From the NCBI RefSeq assembly GCF_001458175.1, contig NZ_CYPW01000032.1, positions 24,665 to 88,664 of the forward strand: a stretch of 64,000 bases of DNA. The letters are read 5' to 3'. Source of the stretch: Shimia marina (GTDB lineage: Bacteria > Pseudomonadota > Alphaproteobacteria > Rhodobacterales > Rhodobacteraceae). The notes beneath the pieces were generated by a model. That model had not been told where the DNA came from and ran no database searches. It saw only the letters and a program-made list of their open reading frames with translations. A program made the position numbers and the translations under genes. Below are positions 28,358-37,584 of the stretch, one piece after another (position 1 is the stretch's first letter; the number at the start of each line of letters is the position of its first letter).

Positions 28358-30583
28358 TTATTCGGGCGTGACCGAGACGCGCGGTGTGTCCAGGTCGCTT
28401 TGGCCGTAAGCGGTCAGCAGGTCGCTGAGCGGCAAGGGGCGTGCGAAGAGAAAGCCTTGTAGGAAGTCACAGCCCGAGTGACGCAGGAAGGCGCGCTGGG
28501 CGTCGGTCTCGACGCCTTCTACAACCACAGACATGGAGAGCACCTGACCGATGTTGATCATCGTGGTCAGCAGGCCTTTGGTGTTGTCCGTGAAATTGTG
28601 CCCGACCAGAAAGCTCTTGTCGATTTTGAGCGAGTGGAACTCAAACAAGTGCAGGTAGCTCAGGCTGGAATAGCCGGTGCCAAAATCATCCAGCGCAAAG
28701 CGCACACCGAGATTGTTCAGGGTTTGTTGGACTGTCTGAGTGTCTTCGATACGGTCCAGAATTTGCGACTCCGTGATTTCCACAGTGAGCTTTTCGGCGG
28801 GTAACCCATGCGCGGCGAGGGCGTTTTCCACATCTTGTGCAAATTCCGGATGCAGGAGCTGAGAGGAGTTCACATTGATGGAGACACCAAACGCCATGGG
28901 CCATTCGGCGGCATCCTTGATGGCCTTCTGCACCACCCATTTGCCAATTTCTGGCATGAGCCCGGAGGCCTCCGCCAATGGCAGGAAGCGATCAGGCGGC
29001 ACCAGTCCGCGTGTCGGGTGGTTCCAGCGCAGCAGAGCCTCCACCCCTGTCGGCGTGGCATCTGGGTTGCGCAGGATTGGCTGGTAGTAGAGTTCCAGTT
29101 GCCCGTCCTGTGCGGCGGTCTGAAGATCCGAGCGCAATTCCCGGTTTTCGATCAGCCCGTCATCCATGGCAGGATCAAAGACGGCAAAATCGCGCTGTGC
29201 GGTGGTTTTGCAATGGCGCAACGCCACATCGGCGGCATGCATCAGTTCCTTGGCGCTTTGTCCGTGATCGGGGAAATGTGCCACGCCTGCGCGGCACTGA
29301 GGCGCGATGGGCTTGCCGCCAATGGTCAGGGGTTGATTGAGGCTGCTGAGCAGGTCACGGGTGGCGGTTTCAATTTCAGTCGCATCTTCATAGCCAGTGA
29401 CGAGGATTACAAATTCATCTCCGCCCACACGTCCGGCAATGCGATTGGTGGCAAAGCGGGTGTTAATGCGACTTGAGAGAACCTTGATCACCTCATCGCC
29501 TGCCGCATGGCCCCAGGTGTCGTTGATGTGCTTGAAGCGATCGATGTCGCAATAAATCAACGCTGCGGCCCCAGAAGGCGGATTGTCGAGTGTGTCGGCT
29601 ACGCGCTCGTAGAAATGCTTGCGTTCGGCAAAGCCTGTGAGGCTGTCATGTTGGGCGTCATACAGGGATTTCTGGACAAGAGCTTTGAGTTTGTTCTGTG
29701 CGCGGGCGTTGCGCAGGATGGCAATAGTGGCCAGCGCAACGATCAGCCCGACAAACAGTAGCAACACGGGCGCGGAGGTCAGCAGGATGATCATGCTGCG
29801 GCTCATGGGGGGCCATGTCATATAGCCTTTGACGCTGCCATCTGCTCCGAGAATTGGGAATTCTGCCCAGCGATCGCCGGGCGTGGGAGAGAATTCCAGA
29901 TGAGCGAGGGACAGGTTTTGCAAAATGCGGTCCAGATGCGGACGATCCAGAAGGTGAATGGTCACCAGCACATAGGGCATGTTTTCGGAAATTGGGATAC
30001 CGCCCGGATCTGGCACAATGGCGAAGCTGCCGACAAGGGCCACCTGATCCTTGATGGTGAGTGCCTGAATGTCTGAAAGCTGATCAAGTTTGCCGGAGAA
30101 ATTCCCGCTCCCCTGAGGCATGAGAGCGCGGAGTTCCTGAAAGTTTGTGCGAATCTCTGCGACAGCGGCCTGAAACATTGGGTTGGTGAACACAGGGGCA
30201 ACATCGCTGACTTCGGCTGTTGTGTGCTCAAAGGTGACCTGATCGTCTGGGGACAGCAGGAAGGCGCCGGAATGCGGAAACTCCTCAGCCATGTCATCCG
30301 CAAAGCGGTTTTTCACCCATGGGCCGGAGAAGTCATATTCGATGTTGATATAGGCCGCGTTGGAGGCAGCGTAGCGCTCCATTTCATTGAGGAGGGCGTA
30401 TTTGTGGCTTTCAAAAACGCGCTGCACGGAGGTAATTTCGCGTCTGCTGGCACGTTCTTCTGCATCCCATATCAGTGTGAACACCACGCCAAAGGCCACG
30501 ATGAGGGCGGCGAAACAAAACAGAACGATGAGCTCAACGGAGCGGGATTGGCTCAGCCAGCTGAGACGCTCGCGCACGATCAC
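28358..30583 (-). CDS. Membrane GGDEF-EAL protein (cyclic di-GMP turnover)
   Basis: A 741-residue protein. A membrane segment (about 19-40), a periplasmic CHASE4-like sensing region (about 45-265), a second membrane segment (about 268-292), a GGDEF domain with intact RVGGDEFVIL (about 388) and an EAL domain with EALLRW (about 492), DDFGTGYSS and KIDKSFL. Both catalytic cores keep their key residues, so synthesis and hydrolysis of c-di-GMP are both possible. The periplasmic ligand is unknown. It is transcribed alone, with about 290 nt upstream in which I see no gene. Confidence 0.94.
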   Translation of the reverse strand: MIVRERLSWLSQSRSVELIVLFCFAALIVAFGVVFTLIWDAEERASRREITSVQRVFESHKYALLNEMERYAASNAAYINIEYDFSGPWVKNRFADDMAEEFPHSGAFLLSPDDQVTFEHTTAEVSDVAPVFTNPMFQAAVAEIRTNFQELRALMPQGSGNFSGKLDQLSDIQALTIKDQVALVGSFAIVPDPGGIPISENMPYVLVTIHLLDRPHLDRILQNLSLAHLEFSPTPGDRWAEFPILGADGSVKGYMTWPPMSRSMIILLTSAPVLLLFVGLIVALATIAILRNARAQNKLKALVQKSLYDAQHDSLTGFAERKHFYERVADTLDNPPSGAAALIYCDIDRFKHINDTWGHAAGDEVIKVLSSRINTRFATNRIAGRVGGDEFVILVTGYEDATEIETATRDLLSSLNQPLTIGGKPIAPQCRAGVAHFPDHGQSAKELMHAADVALRHCKTTAQRDFAVFDPAMDDGLIENRELRSDLQTAAQDGQLELYYQPILRNPDATPTGVEALLRWNHPTRGLVPPDRFLPLAEASGLMPEIGKWVVQKAIKDAAEWPMAFGVSINVNSSQLLHPEFAQDVENALAAHGLPAEKLTVEITESQILDRIEDTQTVQQTLNNLGVRFALDDFGTGYSSLSYLHLFEFHSLKIDKSFLVGHNFTDNTKGLLTTMINIGQVLSMSVVVEGVETDAQRAFLRHSGCDFLQGFLFARPLPLSDLLTAYGQSDLDTPRVSVTPE

Positions 30584-30874
30584 TTACCTCCGGTCTTGCG
30601 CCATGTGGGACACGGTTGACGCATGGTTGTTGATGCGCGATGTGAAACTTGCCCGCATTGCGCATTTCTACCTTTGGCCCCCAGCCTCTCGAATGTGCGG
30701 GAAAAAACCTTCGGGATCAACGGCTAAGTCAACTGGCCTTAAGATTTGCTCAACACTGCGACATTTTATGAACGCTGCTTGTATCGTCGGTGCGAGGCGC
30801 ATTGCCCCCGCGCGCTGTCCGAGCGCACAGGGGAGGGTCATTCCGTCTGAAGGCGCGGGCCTATTTGGGAGAGC

Positions 30875-31681
30875 TTATTGGAATATTGAGCCGGTGTGAT
30901 CGCGCCACTCGTGGCGTTCGGGGGCGGAGGCCGATTTGTTGCGCACGATGTAAGGCGCAATCTCATCCATCGGGATTTGCTGGATGTTTTTGCCTGCGGC
31001 GCTCCAGTTGTCGTAGTGATCTGCCAGTTCCGCTCGATATGTTGCAAAGACCTCGGCATAGTCCGGGAATTGCTTTTGCAATGTACCAAGTACGGGATCC
31101 AAGCCAGCTTGCGGCAGTTTGTGGAGATTGATCAGAGAGATCAGAGTGCCGATGCCTGTCACGAGCCCGACATCGTTGGTGGCCTTGCGTTCGATTAGGC
31201 TGGTGCAGAGATCCAGCACGGCTTTGATGAAGGCGTTCTGGGGATGTTTGACATAGATGACGCCATTGAGGACCAGATCGAAATTCATGGATCCCATCAG
31301 GCTCAACACAGGGTGCGAGGCGACGTTGCCGGGCACATCGTTGAAGTTCATGAGGAAGCCGTCTTTTTCGGGATCCAAGCCGGTCAAAAATTCATCCAGA
31401 GGGTGATGATTTTCCCATGTGATATCAACATAAAGCCCACCCAGAACATAGAGGGCGCAATAGCGGAAATAATCTGAGGCCATGGCCGGCAGGGCGCAGG
31501 CGGCAAAGGCTTTTTGTTCGCGTGGGCCAAAGTGCTCTGCGATGAAAGCTGCGGCGCTTTGGCGATCAAACAGGTGCCTGCTGCCTTCGGCGCAGGCTGT
31601 AGTCCAAGTGTCCTGACAGGCTTGCAGATCATCTGGCAGGGTGCCTTGGTGCCAATATTGAATCAGGGTGAGGTCGTTCAT
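30875..31681 (-). CDS. Glycosyltransferase family 32-like protein (DXD sugar-binding)
   Basis: A 268-residue cytoplasmic protein. The block ASDYFRYCALYVLGGLYVDI near residues 65-90 matches the Gly_transf_sug signature (R..LY..GG.Y.D.D), although the second Asp of the DXD motif is replaced by Thr (DIT). The N-terminal IQYWHQG resembles the IP.I.HQ. start of GT32 transferases. ATG 31681 is preferred to TTG 31693. It probably adds a sugar to a surface polysaccharide or protein; the acceptor is unknown. It stands alone downstream of a tRNA gene on the same strand. Confidence 0.75.
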   Translation of the reverse strand: MNDLTLIQYWHQGTLPDDLQACQDTWTTACAEGSRHLFDRQSAAAFIAEHFGPREQKAFAACALPAMASDYFRYCALYVLGGLYVDITWENHHPLDEFLTGLDPEKDGFLMNFNDVPGNVASHPVLSLMGSMNFDLVLNGVIYVKHPQNAFIKAVLDLCTSLIERKATNDVGLVTGIGTLISLINLHKLPQAGLDPVLGTLQKQFPDYAEVFATYRAELADHYDNWSAAGKNIQQIPMDEIAPYIVRNKSASAPERHEWRDHTGSIFQ

Positions 31682-31860
31682 TAGAGCTCTCAATAAACTA
31701 AAAAATTGATGCTCTTTCCTGTCGGTATCTCGGGGGCTCTGTCAATGCTGTAGGCGGGCATCCGAAGGGAGCATCGTAGAGTTTTGCCCGATCTGCTGGA
31801 TCTGCAAACACCAAAGATGCGCAGGCTCTCAAGCCGTAAAACTGTCTTAGTGGAGTGATT

Positions 31861-31936
<76 letters not shown>

Positions 31937-32044
31937 AAACCAGTGTGACGTTTCCGTCTGTGTGCGCCTGATTAGGCGCTTCCCGGGGCGGGTTCAAGCG
32001 AAAAATTCCGCCCCTGAGAAGTTTTTTGAAGATTTTTCGGACGA

Positions 32045-32371
32045 TCAGTTGTCGTCGTCTTCAGACGCCACATCCGCGATTTCATCCAGCGAAACGTTGT
32101 CGTCTTCGTCGTCATCCAGAACATCATCATCGAGGTCCAGATCTACGGAGTCATCATCTTCCAGCACGTCATCCGCGTCATCCACGTTGGCGGATTTTGC
32201 TTTGAGTGTTGCGGCGTCCGCTGCATCAGCAGCAATCATACGGCTTTTGCCGGCTTCTACTTCAACGACGTCGCCTGTGTATGGGCTGATGACAGGGTTC
32301 TTGTTCAGGTCATAAAAACGTTTGCCTGTGGTTGGGCACACACGTTTGACGCCCCATTCTTCCTTGGGCAT
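32045..32371 (-). CDS. TIGR02300 (FYDLN acid) family protein
   Basis: A 108-residue protein with the family signature WGVKRVCPTTGKRFYDLNKNP at the N-terminus, a PYTG second element, and a very acidic C-terminus rich in Asp/Glu (about residues 62-108). The single Cys-containing knuckle suggests a degenerate zinc ribbon. The family is restricted mainly to alphaproteobacteria and has no known function. It is divergent from the YgjP-like metallopeptidase gene, with about 110 nt between starts. Confidence 0.92.
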   Translation of the reverse strand: MPKEEWGVKRVCPTTGKRFYDLNKNPVISPYTGDVVEVEAGKSRMIAADAADAATLKAKSANVDDADDVLEDDDSVDLDLDDDVLDDDEDDNVSLDEIADVASEDDDN

Positions 32372-32479
32372 GGGTAATCCCCTTCAATCGGTTGAGTCGG
32401 TCTCGACGGTTTGCGCGACGTGCCATATCAAGGGCCGCGTGTCAAAGGGTATCACACCAAACGCGGCGAAGGAGGGCCT

Positions 32480-33178
32480 ATGGCGCAACATATCATCCCC
32501 GGAGCGCCGCCCATCACGGTGGTTTTGCGCCCGTCCTCACGGGCGCGCCGCATCAGCCTGCGGGTGTCGCGGCTGGATGGCAAGGTGACCCTGACCGTGC
32601 CGCGCGGTGTCAGCGCGGCGCAGGCGCTCGGATTTGCCGAAGAGAAACAGGACTGGTTGCGCCAGCAACTGGCGAAACAGCCTGCGCAGGTCCCCATTGC
32701 GCTTGGTGCTCAGGTGCCGGTGGCCGGACGGGAGCGGGTGATTGTGGCCGGCACGGGGCGCAGTGTTGTCTTGGGGCAGGAAACGCTGGCTGTGCCGGGC
32801 AAGCCGGAGCAGGTGGCGCGACGGGTGCAGACTTATTTGAAAGACCTTGCCCGGCACCGATTGTCAGAGGCGGTGGATCACTATGCCATGCGTCTTGGCA
32901 AAGCGCCGAGCCGGATGACGCTGCGCGATACGCGCTCACGCTGGGGCTCGTGCTCTTCGGCGGGGGCGTTGATGTTTTCCTGGCGTCTGGTGATGGCCGC
33001 GCCGGACGTGTTGGATTATGTGGCGGCCCATGAGGTGGCGCATCTGCAGGAGATGAACCACTCTCAGGCGTTTTGGGATGTGGTGATGCGGCTGCATGGG
33101 CCCTATGAGGGGCCGCGCCGCTGGCTGCGCACGGATGGGCAGGTGCTGCACCGATACCGGTTTGAGGATAGGGGTTGA
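32480..33178 (+). CDS. YgjP-like M48-type metallopeptidase (DUF45)
   Basis: A 232-residue protein with the C-terminal zinc-peptidase block: RWGSCSSAGALMFSWRLVMAAP followed by YVAAHEVAHLQEMNHSQAFW, where HEVAH is the HExxH zinc site. The N-terminal half contains the SRARRISLRVS.LDGKVTLTVPRGVS pattern of the family. ATG 32480 follows AAGGAGG; the frame opens earlier but lacks a ribosome site. The protein lacks a signal peptide and is probably cytoplasmic. Substrate unknown. Confidence 0.92.
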   Translation: MAQHIIPGAPPITVVLRPSSRARRISLRVSRLDGKVTLTVPRGVSAAQALGFAEEKQDWLRQQLAKQPAQVPIALGAQVPVAGRERVIVAGTGRSVVLGQETLAVPGKPEQVARRVQTYLKDLARHRLSEAVDHYAMRLGKAPSRMTLRDTRSRWGSCSSAGALMFSWRLVMAAPDVLDYVAAHEVAHLQEMNHSQAFWDVVMRLHGPYEGPRRWLRTDGQVLHRYRFEDRG

Positions 33179-33263
33179 GTCTGCGAGGGGTTGTGCCCGC
33201 TGCGGACAGGGCAGAGCGGGCCATCTGAAGCCTGTGACAGGCTGCGGTTGACGCACGCCTTTT

Positions 33264-33275
33264 TTGTGATCACAA
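33264..33275. promoter_or_regulatory. Palindrome TTGTGATCACAA before the GntR gene
   Basis: A perfect 12-bp palindrome ends 7 nt before the start of the GntR-family gene and overlaps the region expected for its transcription start or leader. FadR-subgroup GntR proteins usually bind short palindromes with spaced T/A ends, so autoregulation is plausible but inferred. Confidence 0.5.
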
Positions 33276-33282
33276 GAGGTCT

Positions 33283-33939
33283 ATGATTACCCATGCGCGC
33301 CCTGCCTCCTCTGATCCATCCACATCGGCCCATGACCGGGTCTATCGCGCGCTCAGGGCGCGGATCATGTATGGCGAATTGGCCCCTGCCGAGGCGCTGA
33401 CGCTGCGGGGCATTGGCAAGGAATATGAGGTCTCCATGACCCCGGCACGGGAGGCGGTGCGCCGTCTGGTGGCCGAAGGGGCGCTGACCCTGTCCAGTTC
33501 CGGGCGGGTGGCCACGCCGGAGCTCTCGAGTGAGCGGCTGGAGGAGCTGGCAGCGCTGCGGGCGTTGATTGAGGTGGAGCTGGCCAGCCGGGCGTTGCCG
33601 CGGGCGCATATGGCGCTGATCGACCGTTTGGTGAGCATCAACGGCACGGTGGCTGACGCGGTGCGTAAAGGCGATTCTGTTGGCTATATTCGCGCCAATC
33701 TGGAGTTCCACCGCACACTTTATTTGCGTGCGCAGGCGCCGGCGATGCTGGCCATGGCAGAAACCGTCTGGCTGCAGCTGGGACCCACCATGCGGGCGCT
33801 CTACGGGCGGCTGCGGCGCACAGAGCCGCCGCATTATCATCGGCTGATCATTGCCGCGCTGAAGGCCGGGGATGAGCCGGGGCTGCGTTTGGCCGTGCGG
33901 TCAGATGTGACGCAGGGATTGCGGCTTCTGGCGCGCTAG
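33283..33939 (+). CDS. GntR-family transcriptional regulator (FadR subgroup, FCD domain)
   Basis: A 218-residue regulator. The winged HTH is at about residues 20-85 (LRGIGKEYEVSMTPAREAVRRLVAEGAL), followed by an all-helical FCD effector domain (about 85-215) with RALIEVELASRALP and the metal-binding His motif around NLEFHRTLYLRA. Such proteins sense carboxylic acids. It stands between the YgjP-like gene and a convergent MFS gene; the target is not evident. A perfect palindrome lies immediately upstream. Confidence 0.92.
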   Translation: MITHARPASSDPSTSAHDRVYRALRARIMYGELAPAEALTLRGIGKEYEVSMTPAREAVRRLVAEGALTLSSSGRVATPELSSERLEELAALRALIEVELASRALPRAHMALIDRLVSINGTVADAVRKGDSVGYIRANLEFHRTLYLRAQAPAMLAMAETVWLQLGPTMRALYGRLRRTEPPHYHRLIIAALKAGDEPGLRLAVRSDVTQGLRLLAR

Positions 33940-33959
33940 GTCCGGATCAGAAACGCGGA

Positions 33960-35285
33960 TCAGGCGCGGTTTGGCCAGACCAGATGATTGTCATCAATGA
34001 TGAAGTCATGAGCGTGATTATGCGCGCCGTGGGCTTTCAGATGCGGGTGGTCTGCTGGCAGATCGGGGTGCGTGTGCGGCAGATCTGCGGGGCTGCGCTG
34101 CCAGAGCGCAAATCCCAGCGCCGCACTGCCAAGGCCGATCACGCTCAGCACGATCAATGACAGCGCCTGAGATCCGGCGGTGGCGGTCCAGCCAGCCAGA
34201 GGATAGGCCAGCAGCCAGCAGGCGTGGCTGAGCGCAAAATGCGCGGTAAAGACAGCGGCGCGATCTTCAGAGTGGGCGGAGCGTTTGAGCAGGCGTCCCG
34301 AGGGGGTCATGACGGCGGAAAACAGCAACCCTGCGCAGGCCCAGATCGCAAGGAAGCCCGCCCAAGTAAGGGGCCCCTGCGTCCAGATCACGAGACCATG
34401 GGCCAGTTGTACAAGGGCCAGCAGGGCCGCGCTCAGCCCCATGAGGCTGCGGTCAGAGATGTGGTGGAGCAGCCGTGGCAGGGTGAAGGCCGCGATCATG
34501 CTGCCCACCCCAAAGGCGCCCATGGCAACCGCAAGACCACTTTCCGCCATGCCATAGCTGTCGCGCACCACAACCACGGTGTTCACAAGCACATAGGCGG
34601 TGGTGGCCGCTGCGGCCATGTTGAAGGCCAAGAGGCCACGCAGACGGGGCGTTGAGAGGTAGATCCAGCTGCCGCGCGTCAACCGGGCCACAAAGGGGCG
34701 CTCGGTGGTGGGCGCGCGGCTGGGCAACCGGGTGCGTAGGATCAGCAGTGCAGAGAGGGCAAACCCCAGCGCGGTGCCTACAAACAGACCGCTGAAGCTC
34801 ATCACCAGCAAAAGCAGACCTGCAAAGGCGGGGGAGAGAATGTTTTCCAGATCCGAGGCCAGTCGCGACAGGGACAGCGCCTGCGTATAGGCGTCCTCAT
34901 CGGGCAGGATGTCGGGAATGGTGGCCTGAAAGGTCGGCGTAAAGACGCCGGAGGCCACCTGCAGCAGAAAGATCAGCGCGTAGACCTGCCCGACACTATC
35001 CACAAAAGGCAGGCAGAGCGCCACGCCGATGCGAATCACATCCGCGCCGATCAGGACAGCACGGCGCGGCAGTTTAACCACCAGCGCGCCCATCACCGGC
35101 GAGAGGCCAACATAGGCCACCATCTTGATGGTATAGGCGATGCCGAGCACCGCGCCGGCATTGGCCCCGGCCAGATCAAACGCCAGCAGGCCCAGCGCAA
35201 TGGTCAGGAGGCCGCTGCCTGCCAGCGCCACCAGTTGTGCGGCAAACAGGCGCGAGAAAATCGGGTGTTTTAGCAGTGTCCACAT
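33960..35285 (-). CDS. MFS transporter with a histidine-rich C-terminal tail
   Basis: A 441-residue inner-membrane protein with about 12 membrane segments, MFS_3/NreB-like by sequence pattern (LFAAQLVALAGSGLLTIALGLLAFDL near the start, LPRRAVLIGADVIRIG loop 2-3). The last 40 residues hold nine histidines (HTHPDLPADHPHLKAHGAH and following). NreB-type nickel exporters end in such tails, so metal export is possible, but many MFS drug exporters share the core. No metal-response gene is adjacent; it converges with the GntR gene. Confidence 0.85.
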   Translation of the reverse strand: MWTLLKHPIFSRLFAAQLVALAGSGLLTIALGLLAFDLAGANAGAVLGIAYTIKMVAYVGLSPVMGALVVKLPRRAVLIGADVIRIGVALCLPFVDSVGQVYALIFLLQVASGVFTPTFQATIPDILPDEDAYTQALSLSRLASDLENILSPAFAGLLLLVMSFSGLFVGTALGFALSALLILRTRLPSRAPTTERPFVARLTRGSWIYLSTPRLRGLLAFNMAAAATTAYVLVNTVVVVRDSYGMAESGLAVAMGAFGVGSMIAAFTLPRLLHHISDRSLMGLSAALLALVQLAHGLVIWTQGPLTWAGFLAIWACAGLLFSAVMTPSGRLLKRSAHSEDRAAVFTAHFALSHACWLLAYPLAGWTATAGSQALSLIVLSVIGLGSAALGFALWQRSPADLPHTHPDLPADHPHLKAHGAHNHAHDFIIDDNHLVWPNRA

Positions 35286-35362
35286 AGGCTCAGGCTACGT
35301 CTTCAGCAGGGTAAAGCAAGCGCTCTCTTGTCGGTTCGCCTGCGCCAGAGAGGGCGCGCAGA

Positions 35363-35396
35363 GGCTCAAGGCGCAGCCTTGAGCCGGGCCCAACCA
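35363..35396 (-). repeat. Intergenic hairpin repeat, family B, copy 1
   Basis: On the minus strand the element reads TGGTTGGGCCCGGCTCAA, then a hairpin GGCTCAAGGC / GCCTTGAGCC. The same 18-nt lead and hairpin ends (GGCTCAA/TTGAGCC, then TGCGC or a close variant) recur at 53058-53091 on the plus strand. It lies after the accA terminator, in a 177-nt region between accA and the MFS gene. Confidence 0.65.
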
Positions 35397-35426
35397 AAAT
35401 CCCGCCTCATGGGAGGCGCGGGTTTT
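35397..35426 (-). terminator. Terminator of accA
   Basis: Reading the minus strand, CCCGCGCCTC, CCAT, GAGGCGGG form a stem with one bulge, followed by ATTTT. It lies about 37 nt after the accA stop. Confidence 0.7.
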
Positions 35427-35462
35427 GGGCGGGAGTGCCGCGTGGCTGGGCTCAGGCTTGGG

Positions 35463-36425
35463 TCAGGCGGCGAGGCCTTTGGCGCCGATGTTGAGGAATT
35501 TCTTGCGCCGGTTTGACACCAGATCAGCGGCGGACATCTCTTCCAACTCGCCGAGCATTTCGCCAATGGCGTCGGCCACATTCTGCATGGTGGCGGCGCG
35601 GTCGCGGTGTGCGCCGCCCTTGGGTTCAGAAATCACCCGATCGGCCACGCCAAGCTGATGCAGATCCTGTGCGGTCACCCGCAGGGCTTCTGCGGCTTCG
35701 CGCATCTTGGTGCTGTCTTTCCACAGGATCGAGGCACAGCCTTCCGGGCTGATCACCGAATAGACCGAGTGTTCCAGCATGGCGACGCGGTTGGCGGTGG
35801 CAAAGGCCACGGCACCGCCAGATCCGCCTTCGCCGATGATCACAGACACCAGAGGCACGCCGATCTGCAGGCACATTTCCGTGGAGCGCGCGATGGCCTC
35901 AGACTGGCCGCGCTCTTCGGCACCTTTGCCCGGATAGGCCCCAGCAGTGTCCACCAGTGTCACAACAGGCAGGCCAAAGCGCCCGGCCATTTCCATCAGG
36001 CGCACTGCCTTGCGGTAGCCTTCCGGACGTGCCATGCCAAAGTTATGGGCAATGCGGGATTTGGTGTCATTGCCCTTTTCCTGACCGATCACCATGACCG
36101 GCTTGCCGTTGAAGCGCGCCAGACCACCCATCACCGCCAGATCGTCGGCAAAATTGCGGTCGCCCGCCAGCGGGGTGTAATCGGTGAACAGGGTGTCGAT
36201 ATAATCGCGGCAATGCGGGCGCTGTGGATGGCGCGCCACCTGACATTTGCGCCAGGGTGTCAGATCTTTGTACAGCTCTTCGAGCAGCTCTGCGGCCTTA
36301 CGGTCCAAAGCCGCCGCTTCGTCCGTGACATCCATCTCTTCGTTCTGCCGCGCCATGGCACGCAGCTCTTCGGCTTTGCCTTCGATTTCGGCGAGCGGCT
36401 TTTCGAAGTCGAGATAGTTGGTCAT
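35463..36425 (-). CDS. accA: Acetyl-CoA carboxylase, carboxyltransferase subunit alpha
   Basis: A 320-residue subunit that with AccD transfers the carboxyl group from biotin to acetyl-CoA in fatty acid synthesis. Family blocks: [14 protein letters not shown] at the N-terminus, [16 protein letters not shown] near 75, [12 protein letters not shown] near 125, [17 protein letters not shown] near 175 and [11 protein letters not shown] near 215. ATG 36425 follows GGAG. It is monocistronic as far as visible; accD is elsewhere. Confidence 0.98.
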   Translation of the reverse strand: MTNYLDFEKPLAEIEGKAEELRAMARQNEEMDVTDEAAALDRKAAELLEELYKDLTPWRKCQVARHPQRPHCRDYIDTLFTDYTPLAGDRNFADDLAVMGGLARFNGKPVMVIGQEKGNDTKSRIAHNFGMARPEGYRKAVRLMEMAGRFGLPVVTLVDTAGAYPGKGAEERGQSEAIARSTEMCLQIGVPLVSVIIGEGGSGGAVAFATANRVAMLEHSVYSVISPEGCASILWKDSTKMREAAEALRVTAQDLHQLGVADRVISEPKGGAHRDRAATMQNVADAIGEMLGELEEMSAADLVSNRRKKFLNIGAKGLAA

Positions 36426-36576
36426 TGGGCACTCCACGCGCTTGTCTCACTTCAGAGCTATATGACGCTGACCAAGGGTAATTGCAACGGGGCATGGCAT
36501 TGGTCAGGATCGCAACTCAGCAAGATTTGTCCTGTGGGGCTGTGACAGTCAGGGGGCAGAGATCAAAGAGGATGCC

Positions 36577-37479
36577 ATGCAGAATTATGAGGCGCGCATG
36601 TTGCGGGTGTTGACCTATATCCACGACCATCCGGCCGAGGATCTGTCGCTGGATCGGCTTGCGGAGGTGGCGGCCATGTCACGGTTTCACTGGCACCGGG
36701 TGTTTCGGGCCATGACCGGGGAGACCTGCGCGCAGGCCGTGCGGCGTGTGCGCCTGCATCGGGCTGCAAGTCTGTTGTTGCGCGAAGATGTCCCTGTGGC
36801 AGAGGTGGCGCAGCGGGTGGGTTATGACCAGCTGCGCAGCTTCAACCGGGCCTTTGCCGCCCAATATGGGCAGACACCGCAGGCCTTTCGGAGCCAACCC
36901 AACTGTACGCCATCAGATGCCGTGCATGCGCTTTATCTCGCCCCTGAGACAAAAACCGGAGAGAAATTTATGTATGATATCACTGTGCGCAGCGCGCCTG
37001 AGCAGATCGTGATCGGCTTGCCGCATCAAGGCAGCTATCATGAAATTGGCGCGGCCTTTGAGCGATTTTTCACCCTATGTCAGAGCCGCAACCTCTGGCC
37101 CCGGCTGGGGCTGCCGATTGGGCTCTATTTCGACAATCCCGCGGAAGTGGCAGAGGCGGAGTTGCGCAGTATGGCGGGCGCGGAACTGCTTGGGGGAGAG
37201 GTGCCCATAGAGATGCAGCGCAAAGTGCTGCCTGCTGGGCGGATGGCTGTTTTGACCTACCAAGGGCCTTATGCTGGCCTGTCGGGGGCCTATGACGTGC
37301 TTTATGGGCAATGGTTGCCGCAATCTGGCGAATTGCCCGCCGATGCCCCCTGTTTTGAAAGGTATCTCAATAATCCACGCGAGGTGGCGGAAGCGGATCT
37401 GTTGACAGAAATCTGCCTGCCGCTTTTGACGCGCGTGGAAGCGGCGGATGTGGCGACACCCGTGGATGCTGCCAGCTAG
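36577..37479 (+). CDS. AraC-family regulator with GyrI-like effector domain
   Basis: A 300-residue protein. Two HTH motifs of the AraC type occupy about residues 5-105 (LAEVAAMSRFHWHRVFRAMTG and VAQRVGYDQLRSFNRAFAAQYG), followed by a GyrI/BmrR-like small-molecule binding domain (about 130-290). This order (DNA-binding first) is the MarA/Rob-like arrangement. The frame opens at the ATG 36577. Regulated genes are unknown; its upstream neighbour accA is divergent. Confidence 0.92.
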   Translation: MQNYEARMLRVLTYIHDHPAEDLSLDRLAEVAAMSRFHWHRVFRAMTGETCAQAVRRVRLHRAASLLLREDVPVAEVAQRVGYDQLRSFNRAFAAQYGQTPQAFRSQPNCTPSDAVHALYLAPETKTGEKFMYDITVRSAPEQIVIGLPHQGSYHEIGAAFERFFTLCQSRNLWPRLGLPIGLYFDNPAEVAEAELRSMAGAELLGGEVPIEMQRKVLPAGRMAVLTYQGPYAGLSGAYDVLYGQWLPQSGELPADAPCFERYLNNPREVAEADLLTEICLPLLTRVEAADVATPVDAAS

Positions 37480-37540
37480 AGAACGCGGAGCAGGGTGTGC
37501 AGCGGCGGATCAGGCCGCTGCATGATCAGAGCTTATGCGG

Positions 37541-37584
37541 GCATCAGCAAGACATCAGGCAGGCATCAGGAAGGCATCAGGAAG
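37541..37584. repeat. Four 11-bp tandem repeats across the lysE stop
   Basis: Four consecutive units of 11 bp: GCATCAGCAAG, ACATCAGGCAG, GCATCAGGAAG, GCATCAGGAAG. The last two are identical. The array runs from outside the LysE-type gene through its stop codon (37566-37568) and over its last few codons. Replication slippage here would change the protein end. Confidence 0.8.
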
